A DNA stretch of 64,000 bases from Erodium maritimum (GCA_963921825.1 OY997588.1:126573203-126637202); one strand, 5' to 3'; positions 10,910-23,570 are shown, counted from the stretch's first letter. Translations and numbers: made by a program. The notes: generated by a model not told the origin, from the letters alone.

Positions 10910-13800
10910 GTATCATCCATAGAACCACATAACTGAAGACGCTATAATTACCGTTTCCTCAGGGACCGAACGGTTTTGGATACCTCGCCCGTAACTCCTC
11001 CTCGCGCTTCCGCGTCGACTCTGCGCGGTCCTTAACCGTTCACGATCCACGCGATCCCTCAATCGCATCTCGAACAACTCAAGACCACAAGGGTGACCTA
11101 TAACCCTCACTTGCGCCCCACTTGGGCAACTGACCCGACCTACCATACAATTCTTTGTACGGTGCCATCTTGTTACTGGCCTGGAAGCTTTGCGGTAGTC
11201 GCACTCGGCTAATTGTTATCGGACTCCATCGTGAGGTGTTCTCACTTATATTCTGTAATAGTATAGGTTGTACTGGTCCCCGCGGGACGCTGTCGTTCGT
11301 CCTTCACTTGTTGACCAATGATACGCCTCGATACGAACTCTGTTCTCGCTCTCCGTATCCTGCTCCGCCGGGAATGTCGCCTGATGTCGCTGTACCTCTC
11401 GGTGCTACCCGTCTGCACCGTAAGACGCGAATGATGTGACTCTCTTAATACGTCTTCTCTACTGCTACGCGGCACGAACACTCTCCTTGATCCGCTACAT
11501 GCTCAAGATCTTCGGTGTCGCCGCTGTTGACATTTTCTTTTAAAACTCTATCTTATCGGCATAGAGTATCGGTTCTTCATCTTGACCCAGTCCAGCTTCC
11601 GGTGATCTTTACACCTTTTCAGCGTTCCACTTTTCCTGTTCACAAAGAGCGCTATGTTTTCCACGGCGTTGTGCTCGGACAGATAACTCCTTCTATCGGG
11701 CTCTTCGAACTGGCGCTCCGGTTCGGTAAACTCTGCTGGCGCGAATCTAAACGGGCCACAGATGGTCAACTACTCTAATCTCACACGTACGAGCCACACT
11801 CGATAAACCTTGTCACTCGTAGCCGGGTGTCAGGACATAAAGATCGTCTCAAAGGCTCTACTCTAAGGCCTAAATTCTCCGCAAGGGTAGAAGAAAACGG
11901 GAAAGTGCGATGCCTGTGGGTTATGGTCCCATCACGCTTCCGCTGCTCCACTCTGATCTCAACGCTACTCGGTCACCTCTTTTGATTGGTCTGACTGTGT
12001 AATGGTATTGTTGCAGCTCTTCGCTGCTCGGGTACTCGTCGCTGATAACGATCGATGACGCTTGATACCTCACAATTCGGTTCTCGTAACTCTCTCATCA
12101 CTCGAAGAAGGGTCAGAAACTCCCAGTACGGAAAGGTCTTTAATAAGAAGACGGTGTGCTAGTCTACTTTCAAACTCATAACTAACACTAATCGGCGCTA
12201 AAACACCCCTAGCCGACGTACTAAGGCACAGGGTGGGCTTAACGGTTCTAATTTTTGTCCCGGCATAAAGCAACCACGAAGAAATAAACAAGCGGTTACT
12301 CAAGTAACTAATAAATCGATACTCAAGTTTAAATGGTAAGCGCGTACCCTGAGCGATCTCATGATCGGGATCATGTCTCTCAGCTCAGGAACCATCGATC
12401 GCGTAAACTCGGCCCTGCGGTGCCTAGGGTCTTCCTCTCGGAGGTGGTGGAAGAGTCGTTTGCTGTGGAGCCCTCTGCTGATGCCTCTGTGCTAGCGCAC
12501 CCGCTAGCTTCTGTGGGGCTCTCGGAGCCTGATCCTGGCGTGGGCGAAATGCAGGTGCCTGGCTGGGCTGCGTCTTCTGTGGTCGTCGCACTGGCTCTCC
12601 TCCAAGTCGGTCGGGGCACACAGTGGAGATGTGTCCTAGTCGACCGCAGTGGTAGCATGTCCTCTCATCGGTACGCGGCCTCTCCTCGATCCTCGTTGGG
12701 CGACCCGCTGGGCGGTCTGCAGGTCCATCACTCATCGGGCAGTCTCGGCCTAGATGTCCCAATTGCCTGCACAAGGGACAAAACTGCGCTAACGGGGCAG
12801 GTCCAACGAACGCTACTGCTCCGACCCGTCACATCCCACTTGAATGGGCCTGTGGCTGGAAGGATCCTGAGGTCCTCTTCCTCCTCGAATCGTGGCCCTC
12901 AGACGACCTCAGAAAGCTACTCGGCCTGCTCTCGCGGGCCCTGGCGGTCTCCCTGAAGTGTTGGTCCACTGCTAATGCCTGGTCAACTAGCTCATTGTAC
13001 ACCTCAGTCCTGAAGGCGGTGACTCGGTCCACGATCGACGGGATGAGTCCCCCCTCGAATCACCTGCAAATTGCTCTCCTCGGTCTGCACCATATTTGGT
13101 GCGAATCGAGACAAGGATGTGAACCTCGCCTCATACTCCGATACAGCCATCCCTCTCTGTCGCAGCTCCAGGAACTGCTGGTGTCTGTCATCTCGAACTG
13201 ATCTCGGGAAGTACTGCTCCAGGAACAGTCTGCTGAACAACTGAAAAGTCGTCTCCCACCCTAATCTGCGCATGCCGCCACTAGTGCTACGCATTCCCCT
13301 CCAGCTGGAATGCAGCAAAAGATACCCTCAGGTGACCATCCGATATCCTCGATGTATCTAAGTTGTGGGTGATCTGCTCCAGCAATCTCTCGGCTGCCTC
13401 GGGGTCTGACTCCCCGGAAAAGACTGGTGTGCCAAGCCTGCGGAAGTCTCGCAGCGCCTGAGCTGTGTAGCTATCGGCCTGACTCGGCCTCACAACAGCA
13501 GCTGTAGTGGCAGCAAGCATAGTCTCTGGTAGGCGCTGATCGCCGCGAGGACTGCACGAACCACCTCCTCCAGAGGGGTCGCCTGGGTCGACTCTACGAC
13601 CGGAAGACCTCTGGGCGGTAGCCCTGACGGTCCAGCCTCAACTCTCTCGTGTTCCTCAAAGGAAGCACCCTGGGCACTCACTGTCCCTGCCTGCTCAACG
13701 GCAGGTGGCTGCCCCTGTCCCCTAGCCGGGCGACCTCTAGTGCCTCTCGGGACGTAGGTACAACCGTACAAGCCATGTCGCTTGTATCCGCTGCACGGAT
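10910..13800 (-). pseudogene. gag and pol remnants of gypsy element B
   Basis: Minus-strand pieces include an integrase core fragment near 11080-11160, an integrase zinc-binding type stretch at 11242-11481 (EFVSRRIIGQQVKDERQRP), and the start of reverse transcriptase at 11548-11769 (LKRCKDHRKL, KNRYSMPIR). Gag follows at 12380-13800 with a double zinc-knuckle region (CRQLGHLGRDC and CYHCGRLGHISTVC). The set is collinear with element C but much shorter, and no intact gene remains. It is a fossil with many breaks. Confidence 0.8.
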
Positions 13801-14771
13801 AAACACACATGCTCAGTCCTAAAGTTCGCATAAAAACGACCCGCTTAAATCGCTTAAGTTCACGCAAGTTCACAAGGTCATACTCGGCCCACGATATACT
13901 TAGTCTTAGTATAGTCATAGATAATTTCATATAATTAGAGAAGTCCGCACACTTGTGCGTCTCACAGAATCAATCACACAATTTAACCATCTTCCGCGGG
14001 AGTCACAGTTTTAAACTGTCACACGGTATATCGTTCACATCACACAACAATTCCACATAGTCTCCGTTCTAGCTCATTTCCACAGGTTCTCAACACCTTT
14101 CTCTTTCTATCACAACATTCATGTCGATATCGCGTCGTTACAACCCGATTCAGGCGTCCCTGAATTACGTTGTAACCACTTGACATCCCCCTATCACGTT
14201 AGACTACAATGGCTCCCTTGAGTCAACCCGTGATAGTATAAACACTTCAGTTTTGCAGAAATTTAGGCATGAACCGTTCGTAAATTCCACTAACCATTCG
14301 CTTAAGCGGGACATTCAATAAACAAACTGCACAAAGCATTCAGCACAACATAGCACACAGCAACCATTGTAGTTACACACTTCGGGTCTCGGTCATTACT
14401 TGATTACCACCCGGCCAAGTCAACGATTTGATTTAACCACTAAATCAACGGCCGACCAAGGCGGAAACCCACATAACGATCACTCGACAACCACATCATA
14501 AACAGCGTCGAGCACCGCTCGTTAACCCGACCTTGATATCAACCGATCGGTATAATAGTTCAACCAAGGCACATAGCATAACACAAAGTAAGGCAATACT
14601 CAAACAAGGCACTTCGTCATCCGAGACTCTTCGTCTCGGATCTACGCGTAGGACATTTCCAACTTGCGTAACCGACACTAGAACCTTAACAACCTAACTC
14701 TACCCACCTAATTAATGTACGGTCCGAGGTTTGAAAAACAATTTCAGTGAAACCAGGCTCTGACACCAAAT

Positions 14772-17474
14772 TGTCACGCCCCAAATCCGTTTTTGGCCGG
14801 ACTCGAGACGTGAACTAAAGTGAAACTAAAACAATAATAATAAAGGAAAACTAATAACATATAAATCCGAAAGTTAGTTCCAAAACATGATAAAATGCCA
14901 CAAGTCTGATGCTCAGACCGAATAAATTAACAGAGTTCAGTACAAAACGCGTACGCCACTACTAAGTAAACCCCCCAGACTCCCGTCGAGTATACCGAGC
15001 TCTGAGACGTCCTCTATACCGACTCACGATCGAGACCTGTAAAATAGTAAAAACAGAGGGGGTGAGCTTACGCTCAGTAGGAAAAAATAGTAAAAGGAAA
15101 AAGGATTTCTGTTACGTTAACAGAGATACCCGATCGATAACTCTTACTCATGACCGACAGTCAAAAAGAAAATAACGGAAACAAAACAACAACGATAAAA
15201 GCAATAAACTGAAGCGACGTCCGAACAACGGAACATGATACTACAAATACCGCTACAAACGTTAGTCGAAGTCAATGACACACAAACATAGAGAAAATAT
15301 TCAAGACAATTCAATCACAAGTATAACTCAATAAATATATCATACCGGAATACCCCCCCCCCCCCCCCCCCGGTCTAGATATCTTCCCGGAAACGCACAT
15401 CGGGGTAAAGCAAATAATATATCATACCGGAAACGCACATCGGCCTAGATATCTTCCCGGAGCTACCCCCTCGGGGTAAACAACCACACGTCATACCGGA
15501 AACGCACGTCGGCCTAGACATCTTCCCGGAAACGCACATCGGGGTAAACAACATACATCATTCCGGAAACGCATATCGGCCTAGATGTCTTCCTGGAGTT
15601 ACCCCCACGGGGTACACAATCATATACCATACCGGAAACGAACATCGGCCTAGGTATCTTCCCGGAGTTACCCCCTCGGGGTACACAATCATATACCATA
15701 CCAGAGATGCACATCGGCCTAGGTATCTTCCCGGAAACACACCTCGGGGTACACAAACAAAACCACACAATAGCATACCAGAAACAATACAACGAACTCA
15801 CATACCAACAACTTACCAGTACAACTTACCGAGCATATCACATCGATCTATCACTTACCCGATCATATCACAAGGCAACAATTCGATTCGCATTCATCAT
15901 ATTCACTCGATCAATCATAACCAGAACAAACATTCGTATCACATTCATATAGCATGTTATGACTCTTAAAGTAATCAAAGAAGATAATATGCATCAATGT
16001 TTAAGGACTAAAGACTACAATCAAGCACAATCAACAATCAATCCTAAGGCTCGACATGGCCATTCTACCAGCACGCCAATTCCCATAATTGAAAGCGATT
16101 ATTCTAGTGAATCACATCCTATATGCAAACTAAGACTCTTCCGGTTATTATTATCCTATATGCATACTATTAGCATTCTTTAAATTAAATGTGGAGTTTA
16201 CTACTCTTCCCTACCTCGAAAGCAAACCAATCCTAGCAGCGGACGACCTGGCTAGCTTCCTCCTTGTCCTCTCACGTGGTCCAAAGGCCTCCTCCTCCGC
16301 CGCGCTCGGGTCCAAAGTGTAAGATTACAAGAAATACAAGAATTAATGCTAATTAAAGTGTGGATTAAAGAGGGAATTACCCAAACTAATCCCAAATGCT
16401 CAACTTGGCGAAATGGGCCCAGAAGGCCCATTTTGCCCGAAATCGGGAAAACGTCCCTTGGGACTCCGAAATTTTCCCTATTCGTGTCTATCCAACATAA
16501 TTAATTTACTTGTTCCAAAGCACTTAACGAAATCCAATTCCGGGGTCCGAGCCTTCCCAATTTCGCAATTAAAGTTTCTAATCGCTTTTTCCGAACTTTC
16601 ATGAATCACAACCATAATTCGTTCTCCAAATCACCATTTTTAAGCTTTAGAACTTCAATCTTCACCTCAAATCATCCTAAGTTTCAAGACCCAAGTGGGT
16701 TTCATCAAAAACTACTGAAACCAAGTTATCTCTATCATCTAATTCCACCTCTTCTTCACAAACCAACATTTAAGTCATCTAACACCCAAAACCCACTAGT
16801 TCAAGTCATCTCTACTCAAAACCCACAACATTAATTTCATCAAATGAGGAAATAAAGCATACCAACCTCTTGGAAATGAAGAGATAAAGAAGATGAAGTA
16901 AATTTGAGAAGATTTGGTGTAGAGATGGCCAAAAAAGAGCTTCCTTACTCTTGCTTCTTCTTCAAGCTGCGATGGAGCTTCAACGGAGTTTTGCACTCTC
17001 TCTCTTCTCACTAAGGAGGTTTCGACCAAGAGGAAGAAAATAGGCTGAATTGATTCCCCATGTGGTCTTATCCTCAAGGTGGAAATGTCCCTTTCGTCCT
17101 TTAGTCCATCTCTCTCTATTTTGTCCTTATGTGGGGACCATTTGGTCTTTTAACCCACCTTTCTTCCCTTCCAAGCTAACATGGACATGTGTCCATGTGG
17201 GGACCACTCCTACCCCAAAATATCTCAACTCTTATTATTTTATTTATTAATAATCCAAAATCGACCTAGTTTGACCCGGGTTTGACTTTTTCACAAAAGG
17301 TGTCATTTGAAAGAAAATGACCCAACTAAACTAACCGTCACGACGGCTAAGCTTTTTGGGTCCCGGAAAGGTCCCGAATGACTCCCGGAGTCATCGGTTG
17401 ACTTTTCCAGAATAAAGTCAACATTCGCCAAAAACCTCCAGTTCGACCGGGATCTCCCGGGGGCGGTTCTTACA
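14772..17474 (-). repeat. 5' LTR of gypsy element B
   Basis: This complete-looking LTR begins TGTCACGCCCC next to the primer site and ends GTTCTTACA. It carries the ~75-bp minisatellite (15340-15770), including a run of 19 C residues (15353-15371), and U3 palindromes at 17319-17394. It is slightly shorter than the 3' LTR. Confidence 0.9.
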
Positions 17475-18790
17475 GATCGGAAGGGGAAGCATGAGCCTCT
17501 TTTTGATCGGGAACGAATGTGGTTAAGACTGGCGTGCTGATTGTGTTGTTGGGGTTTCATGAGTTGTGTCATGCGATCGGTTTGACGGTAGGATCTCCGT
17601 CAAAGAACAACGTTGTTCGCGCGAGTATAGTTTAGATGATTGGGCCATGCAATCTTTGGCGATAGGATTTCCAGATGAAGAACAACCGGTTCCGACGAGT
17701 ATAGTTTCGGTGATCGGATAGGGAAGTAGGAGTCTCTGTGTCCGATTCCGCCGAGTATAGTTTGGTTGATCGGAAGGGGAAGCATGAGCCTTTTATTTGT
17801 TAAGGAACGACCCTCCTTTATGCCTCTGGCGGTGTGAGATGAAGACGATTGGGGTTGTTGAGGTTTTGTATTGAGCGGCACCGACATTGGTGTCTTCCTC
17901 TTGTTCTTGTTCGTCATCATCATAGAGCCTGAGCGAATTTGCGATGGTTCGAAACCAAGATCGGTGGCCGTGGCGGTGAGCTTGTGGTGGCAACTAGTGT
18001 GCATCGATGGAGATTGGCAACTTGTTGAGAGAGAGCTATGCAGTTCTTAAACGGGGATAAAAACCAGCTCATACGTCGTGGTTTTGGGAAAATTTCTCAG
18101 TAGACTTCCAATGATTAATTTATTTGAGAGGTAGCCTCTGTCATTTGGCTTTTTTTCTTTTCTTTTTAACTCAAAAGTTATGAAAGGTCGTTAATACCCC
18201 TCGTACTTTACTCTTCTATTCCCTCAATTTCCCAACTCTTCGTCTCCCTTCTACTTATTCTCATTCAAAACACAAAAACCTCTCTCTCTCCTCTTCTTCA
18301 TATCTGTAAATCAAATCCGAGCAAGGGTCGACGACGCCGTCTCTATCTCCGTCGCCACGAGGTTCCATAGTAAAGACATCGAACTAGATACGACTTGTAC
18401 TGTAGGATTTAGGGTAGATTGAGGTAGTTGAGGATATTTTCATCATTTAACAAAAAAAATACTAACGTAGACTGATGGTAGGGGATTCTAGTTACAAGTT
18501 GAAACATCTGGGTATGTATCGGTTAAAAAAACTTAAGGGTAAACATCAGTTATTCGTACAAACTTAAGGGTATGCATTTGTAGTTTTCCCTATATATATT
18601 ATTTAGGGATAAATGTAAATCCTTAAATATTTGGATTTTTGTATTGAATTGTAGACGGTAAATCTTATTCATCGATGGTGTCTTGTTAGAAACCAATATC
18701 CATCATTCATTTTATACTTTTTAGTGTTATAAATAGATGTTGAAGCTCTTTTTCTCAGTATCATCTAGTATAATATTTTCTCGCCGAGAG
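17475..18790. other. Non-coding stretch right of element B
   Basis: No gene can be supported. The first 330 bases hold a loose repeat: CGAGTATAGTTT recurs near 17621, 17696 and 17752, and GATCGGAAGGGGAAGCATGAG occurs at 17475 and about 17768. A minus-strand reading frame of 134 codons (17600-18004) spans this repeat and a Ser/Pro-rich stretch, but it has no recognisable domain and begins inside the repeat field. The rest (18060-18790) is AT-rich with CT-rich tracts near 18280. Confidence 0.5.
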
Positions 18791-20035
18791 ATTAATTGTT
18801 GATTTTTCTCTCAGACCCCACCGTGGCTCCAACCGGAGTATGGCTCTCGGTCCCTTTATGCCTCCCTCAAGGCCCCCCTCCTTTTGAGATGCCGTCTTGG
18901 GATCCAAACCCCACTCCCCGGTGTTTTAGACATCGACATCCTGCTCGTGTGCTTCAAATCCTCTCTGGATTGATTTGCTCTCTCGTAACGTGGTTGGCGT
19001 TCTTCCCCCAAACCATACAAGTGTGGTACTTCTCGGTTTTCAGCTTAGGTGTTTGGGAGTATGAGTATTCCTCATCTTCTTCCCAAACACAGCCGCCTTC
19101 CTCACCTCAGAAGCAGACAATTGGTCAACTCTCCGTCCAATCTTTCTCGACATCTATCATGATCTCCATTCAGTGGCTAAGGGTGGTCGCTTTTATTGGA
19201 CATCGATAGTCAGTATCCCCTTCTCTGGCTGATCTGATCTCTATATTTGGAATATTTCCTCGACGGCGGGACTCATATTCTAGTTCATCCTTGTTCTTCA
19301 ACACAACTTCGTTTGGACTCTGCTTTTTTCCTCATCAACTCTTGGCTATTTCACAAAGTGGATTTTGGAGTTAATCTTGAATTTTGGGGATCCAAATTTC
19401 CTGCCTCTGGCAAAGCTCGCCGGCTCCTTCCAGCAATGTCAGTCCCCTTTCCCATCGCACGTCTCCTCGTTCTCTTCCCCATCGAAAGTCAAAAAGCTGA
19501 GTGTGTTGAGTCCCAAGGTCGTTATTCCCAAAGCTCCCTCTTGCACGTGTGAGTCTTCTTTGTTAATAGATCAGGTGAACCCTCAAACCGGCCCAACATA
19601 GGGCCCACTCCCGAGTTTAGGCTTGGACCATCTCTCTGAGGTGGACCCATCTCATGGGCCTCAGTCACTCGATTTCTCGTCCTTTATATCGGACATCCTT
19701 TCTCCGTCGCAAGACCCTAGCTCTCTCCTCTATCGAGAAAAACATAAGCACAAACAGCTGAAAAATGGTGTCTCAATCATCTTTCAAAGCTCAAAGATGT
19801 AAGCTCCTTTCATTCTTTATGCGAAAAATCGGAAGCGAAGAGGGCATGGACCTTGTGCAAGTCTTTTGGATTCACCTTTTCCCGCGACGACGAAGAAACC
19901 TCCAAATTGTTCCTTTAAGTTGTTTATCTCTCGGTTACATTTTCTTTTTTCTTCTCCCCTTCTCTGTAATTCTCCTTTGGAGTATTTTCTTTTGGGTTGA
20001 ATAAAATTCGTATTTTTTATTGATAAAAATAATGT
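18791..20035 (+). mobile_element. Possible LINE relic with 3' tail
   Basis: The stretch is CT-rich, has broken plus-strand reading frames, and ends with a GT-rich segment followed by AATAAAATTCG, a T run and TTGATAAAAA. This resembles the 3' tails of the clearer LINE insertions at 40817-42062 and 62177-63523. I found no target duplication and no endonuclease or reverse transcriptase motif. The left border is approximate. A degenerate host transcript is an alternative. Confidence 0.35.
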
Positions 20036-20316
20036 TTTATATGAGAAAATTTACCTATTTTTCTACTGTATTCTTTCATAAGAAAAAAGTATCGATCAAA
20101 TTCTCGTTTTAGGCCTCAATAATCGTTGGGCTAGCCTTAAACTAAGCTATAAGTTGTGTGCACATTTGATCAATCGATTATAAACGGAACAATGTAGCTT
20201 TAATGATACCGACAAGATTGGATTTATATCTGTCACAAATTGTCACCGACTACAAAACAAAACATTACATGAACAACGCAAACAATTGGATTTCACATAT
20301 CATTCTTAACACCAAG

Positions 20317-20346
20317 CACAGTGCATCGCGCAGTGACCCCACCTAG
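20317..20346 (+). mobile_element. Candidate Helitron 3' terminus
   Basis: The hairpin CACAGTGC-atc-GCGCAGTG is followed 7 bases later by CTAG and then a T, the structure expected for a Helitron 3' end (hairpin, then CTRR, insertion before T). No convincing 5' TC end was found upstream, so the element's extent is unknown. Sequence 20040-20316 and 20347-20700 shows no gene. Confidence 0.35.
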
Positions 20347-20699
20347 TAAAAAAATATGTCTAAATTTTGAGGTCGGTAATTTCATTCGATCCCACACATT
20401 GGTATTATAGATATCGATCCCGATATTTTTCATTGTTGCCTCTGTCATGATCTATAGCGTTCAATTTTGTCGGTTATGCGTAAATCTTACTCACCCATCT
20501 CTTCCATACGATTTTATTATATTAGAAGTCATACAAACTTATTTAAGACAATGCTTGATAATCTCATACTGCAACAGGTACATAACGATTTATATCAGCT
20601 TTTATGGGCCATGTTCAATAAGGGACATTCCTTTTCCTTCTTGTCTTGGATCAATGAGACTAATCTGTGTTATAAAAAAAGAACTCTCAATAGTGTTTA

Positions 20700-20976
20700 A
20701 AGGTTTGGTGGATTAGTGCAAGTTACTTACAATACAAAGTACTGGTCTGTGAAGGTTGGTTTTGTAAAGTGGGGTGTATTTCTTCTTTGGGGCCTAGGAG
20801 GGGTTTGGGGAGAGTGGTGAGTTTGGTAAGGTCGTCTTTCTTTAGGTTCTGACATTTCTAGTGTTGATTGTGGGTTTTGTAATTGAAATGTATTTTCCTT
20901 TCCCTTCCTTAGTGTGAGGGTAGATTGTTCTTAGGCTGAGAGTTTGTTTTTTGTTCATCCCTTTTCCTGTTCAATT
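20700..20976 (+). mobile_element. LINE-like 3' region, left piece (interrupted by element E)
   Basis: This GT-rich, gene-free sequence continues in character beyond element E at 27520-28034, where it ends in TTAATGATAAAA. Its composition matches the 3' untranslated regions of plant LINEs. The copia element E with its CAATT duplication splits it. No 5' end or coding motif was found. Confidence 0.35.
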
Positions 20977-22076
20977 TGTTAGACGGGTTAGTCCATAAAC
21001 GATAAAAACGGATAAAAACTGAGTCCAATATTATTAGTCAATATTCAAATCACATATGAAGTAAAATAACAAGCAAAGTATATAAAATCTAAAGTCGATA
21101 CGTAATCGAAACAGTAACCTCAATCGATACTCGAAGAGGGAACTGGTATGTCGAGGCCTGCGAACCAGTTTCCTTAAGACTTTTTATTGCCCCGTCTGAG
21201 CAAGTCTCCCTAGATACAATGACAACGTAAACGAACTCGAAACTGTGTATGAGAAGTAGCACCGAGTAGAAAGAAATCAGTTGCTCTGTTCTTGGAGAAG
21301 GAGAGAAATTTGGTAGGTAAATTTCGTATCTAATTCGTCTTTACTACGTGTCTAATTTTTCCACTACGAATAATGAACTAGAACAGAGCTTATATAGGAA
21401 AAGGGGGGAGAGTTTTTGGAAACGAGTTTTATGGAAACACAATTTTCGGAAATATCAATTTTTGGGAAATAGACAATTTCGAAAATAATATATTAAATTC
21501 GAATTTAATAAATTCTGGAAACTAAAAATAATTTCAGAATTATTATAAGATTCGATATAATATAAAATTTTGAAATTTCTTTAATTGCATATCAATTTCC
21601 AAAACTGAAAAAGATATCAATTTCATATTTCCTTATTTTGCATATTCTAAAAATAGGAAATTAATTGTTGAGATTTCAATACGGGCCGAAGCAAAACGAA
21701 ACTGGCGCCACATGCCCAAATCCGCTACAGCATTCGCGTCCCGCACAGAGCCTTTCACTTGAGCAATTCAAACATGCTAAGAAGCCCATGCTATATAAAC
21801 CCAAGGAAAGTTTGGCAATCTTTCCATGTGGGACTACACAGGAATTGTGTATTTTCCATTTGCAATTTTCTCAACAACTAAGTTCAACGGGTGATCTTTG
21901 AGCTTTAATTTCTCATTCACCTCTTGTCCGTTTAGACCTCATAATATCTTGTTGGAAAGGCCTCACTTCCTAGAACATGAAACTAATCTGTCCATAGTTC
22001 TAGGGTGGCCGATCCTATATATAATTGAGCGTCAAGTTGACCATTTCCATTTGTCTAAACTCACTTTTGTCCAACA
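20977..22076 (-). repeat. 3' LTR of copia element E
   Basis: It is the left copy of the 1,100-bp LTR, with ends TGTTAGAC and CCAACA. In the minus orientation it follows the polypurine tract at about 22077-22092. Confidence 0.92.
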
Positions 22077-22679
22077 ATCCCCCACATGAATAGAAATTAA
22101 CGCGAGAGGAAAGCGATAGGATGGTGACTTCTCATAGCTGATATCTGCATAGGATAGGTAGGCAACACCCTTGAACCTTCCCTTGTGAAGATGTATTTAT
22201 TTTACTGACTGACTAGTAGACACGATGTCCTTGAACTATTCTGTCGTTTATGTAAATGAAGATTCATTCCACACAGACACCAACAAACACAATTTTGTCG
22301 GTTCTCATGGTTATGTCTGTAAGTCATGGACATCTCTTGGTTCTGCAAGAGTTTAAGACAACTAAGCCCCAATAGTTTCCCTTGAGGCGACTCCACCTCA
22401 CTCTCACATAGGTGATTTCTTTGCTCATATTCTTGAGGCACAATGAATCATTAAAAGCATAGTTTAACCTTAACACGTTTTAAATCACTGTTTACATCAT
22501 AGGAATGGACCCGGGGTGACCCCCCATAGTGACCACACAAGGTTTATGCAATTAGGTTGTCCCATTGAACCTAGATCTTGGGATCTCCAGTCAACAAGGT
22601 TGGGTTTTCCTTCACATAACGCCTTAATTGATTACGGGCTTTAGTCACATTCCTTTGGATGTTGTAACAATTAGATCTC

Positions 22680-23570
22680 TATTTAACCCTTTGGTTAGAA
22701 GATCCGCAATGTTATCTTTTGATCTTACAAAATCAATAGCGATAAATATAGTTGAGATCAGTTGTTTAATCAGATTTGTGCCCTATTGATTGCTGCTTGA
22801 TTATCACAATGCACACAAACCTTGAGCACATGTTTTAGCCAATCTGGATTATCCTCCAAGAAGTTTCGTAGCCACTTGGCTTCTTCACTTGGTTTTATCC
22901 AAGGCACAAACTAAGATTCCATATAGTGGATCTGGTTATAATCGTTCGTCTTGAGGATATCCACGACACTGTTGCTTCTACTAGAGTAAGGTCATATCCA
23001 CTCATGCTTTTTGAATCCTTAATATCAGATATTCAACTAGCATTAGAGTATCCTTCAAGAACCATAGGTTCTCTCTTATAGTGCAGTCCATATTCACACG
23101 AGTGTATCGTAAGTATCCAAGTACTCTTATGATAACTGTCAAATGGTCTTTCCATGGGTTACTCGTGAGTTTACTCAATGTACTTACATGATTGTAATGT
23201 CAGGTTTAGTACAACTAATGAGATACATAGTCAATGCTTTCACCTTTATTTTAGACAAGTGTTCACTAATGTCTATAGGTGTTATGGCATTACAAGTATC
23301 CTTCTTACTGAAATGACTCAGTATCTTTTCTATGTAGTGTGATTGGGTTAACATGACATTATCAGATGAACGCTTGATTTGGATGCCCAAAATCATATAC
23401 GCGAGTACCATTTCTTTTATGTCAAACTTAGAGTTTAACAAGGTTTTTGTACCCTTTACCATCTTATCACTACCCCCATGATTAGAATGTCATCCACATA
23501 CAGACATAGGATCACATATCCCTCATTTGTGGTCTTGACATCTATCATTTGTCACACTTGTTTATCTAGT
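22680..23570 (-). pseudogene. copia pol remnant (RT and RNase H) in element E
   Basis: A minus-strand frame at 23184-23462 contains LGIQIKRSSDNVMLTQSHY, a standard copia reverse-transcriptase C-terminal motif. Further left the minus strand gives EEAKWLRNFLEDNP and VHCDNQAAI of copia RNase H (about 22760-22910). The upstream pol domains are not recognisable. The remnant has several breaks. Confidence 0.85.

Larger units (their letters stand above)
6909..17474 (-). mobile_element. Ty3/gypsy element B (Tekay/Del-like), decayed
   Basis: Two long, similar LTRs (6909-9848 and 14772-17474) enclose 4.9 kb of internal sequence. Next to the left LTR, the minus strand shows the classic GGACGAAATTCTTTTAAGG 3' end plus polypurine tract (about 9849-9890). 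Next to the right LTR is a primer site for tRNA-Met, so the element runs right to left. Gag remnants lie at about 12380-13800 and pol remnants (reverse transcriptase N-terminal part, integrase zinc-binding and core pieces) at about 11000-11780. The coding region is badly degraded with many breaks. Over a ~215-bp sample the LTRs differ at roughly 6-7%, suggesting an insertion a few million years old. No target duplication can be recognised because the left end is incomplete. Confidence 0.85.

Noticed and set aside
12333-12956. 207-codon plus-strand frame
   Set aside because: It is the antisense shadow of the gag zinc-knuckle region of element B, whose minus-strand reading has recognisable CCHC motifs.
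17600-18004. 134-codon minus-strand frame right of element B
   Set aside because: No domain, it overlaps a local repeat, a second frame covers the same bases, and there is no sign of splice structure or conservation.
21786-21796. Strong plus-strand TATATAAA in the LTRs of element E (also about 27229)
   Set aside because: It points against the element's orientation as shown by the pol remnant and polypurine tract, so it is not taken as the LTR promoter, although antisense transcription is possible.
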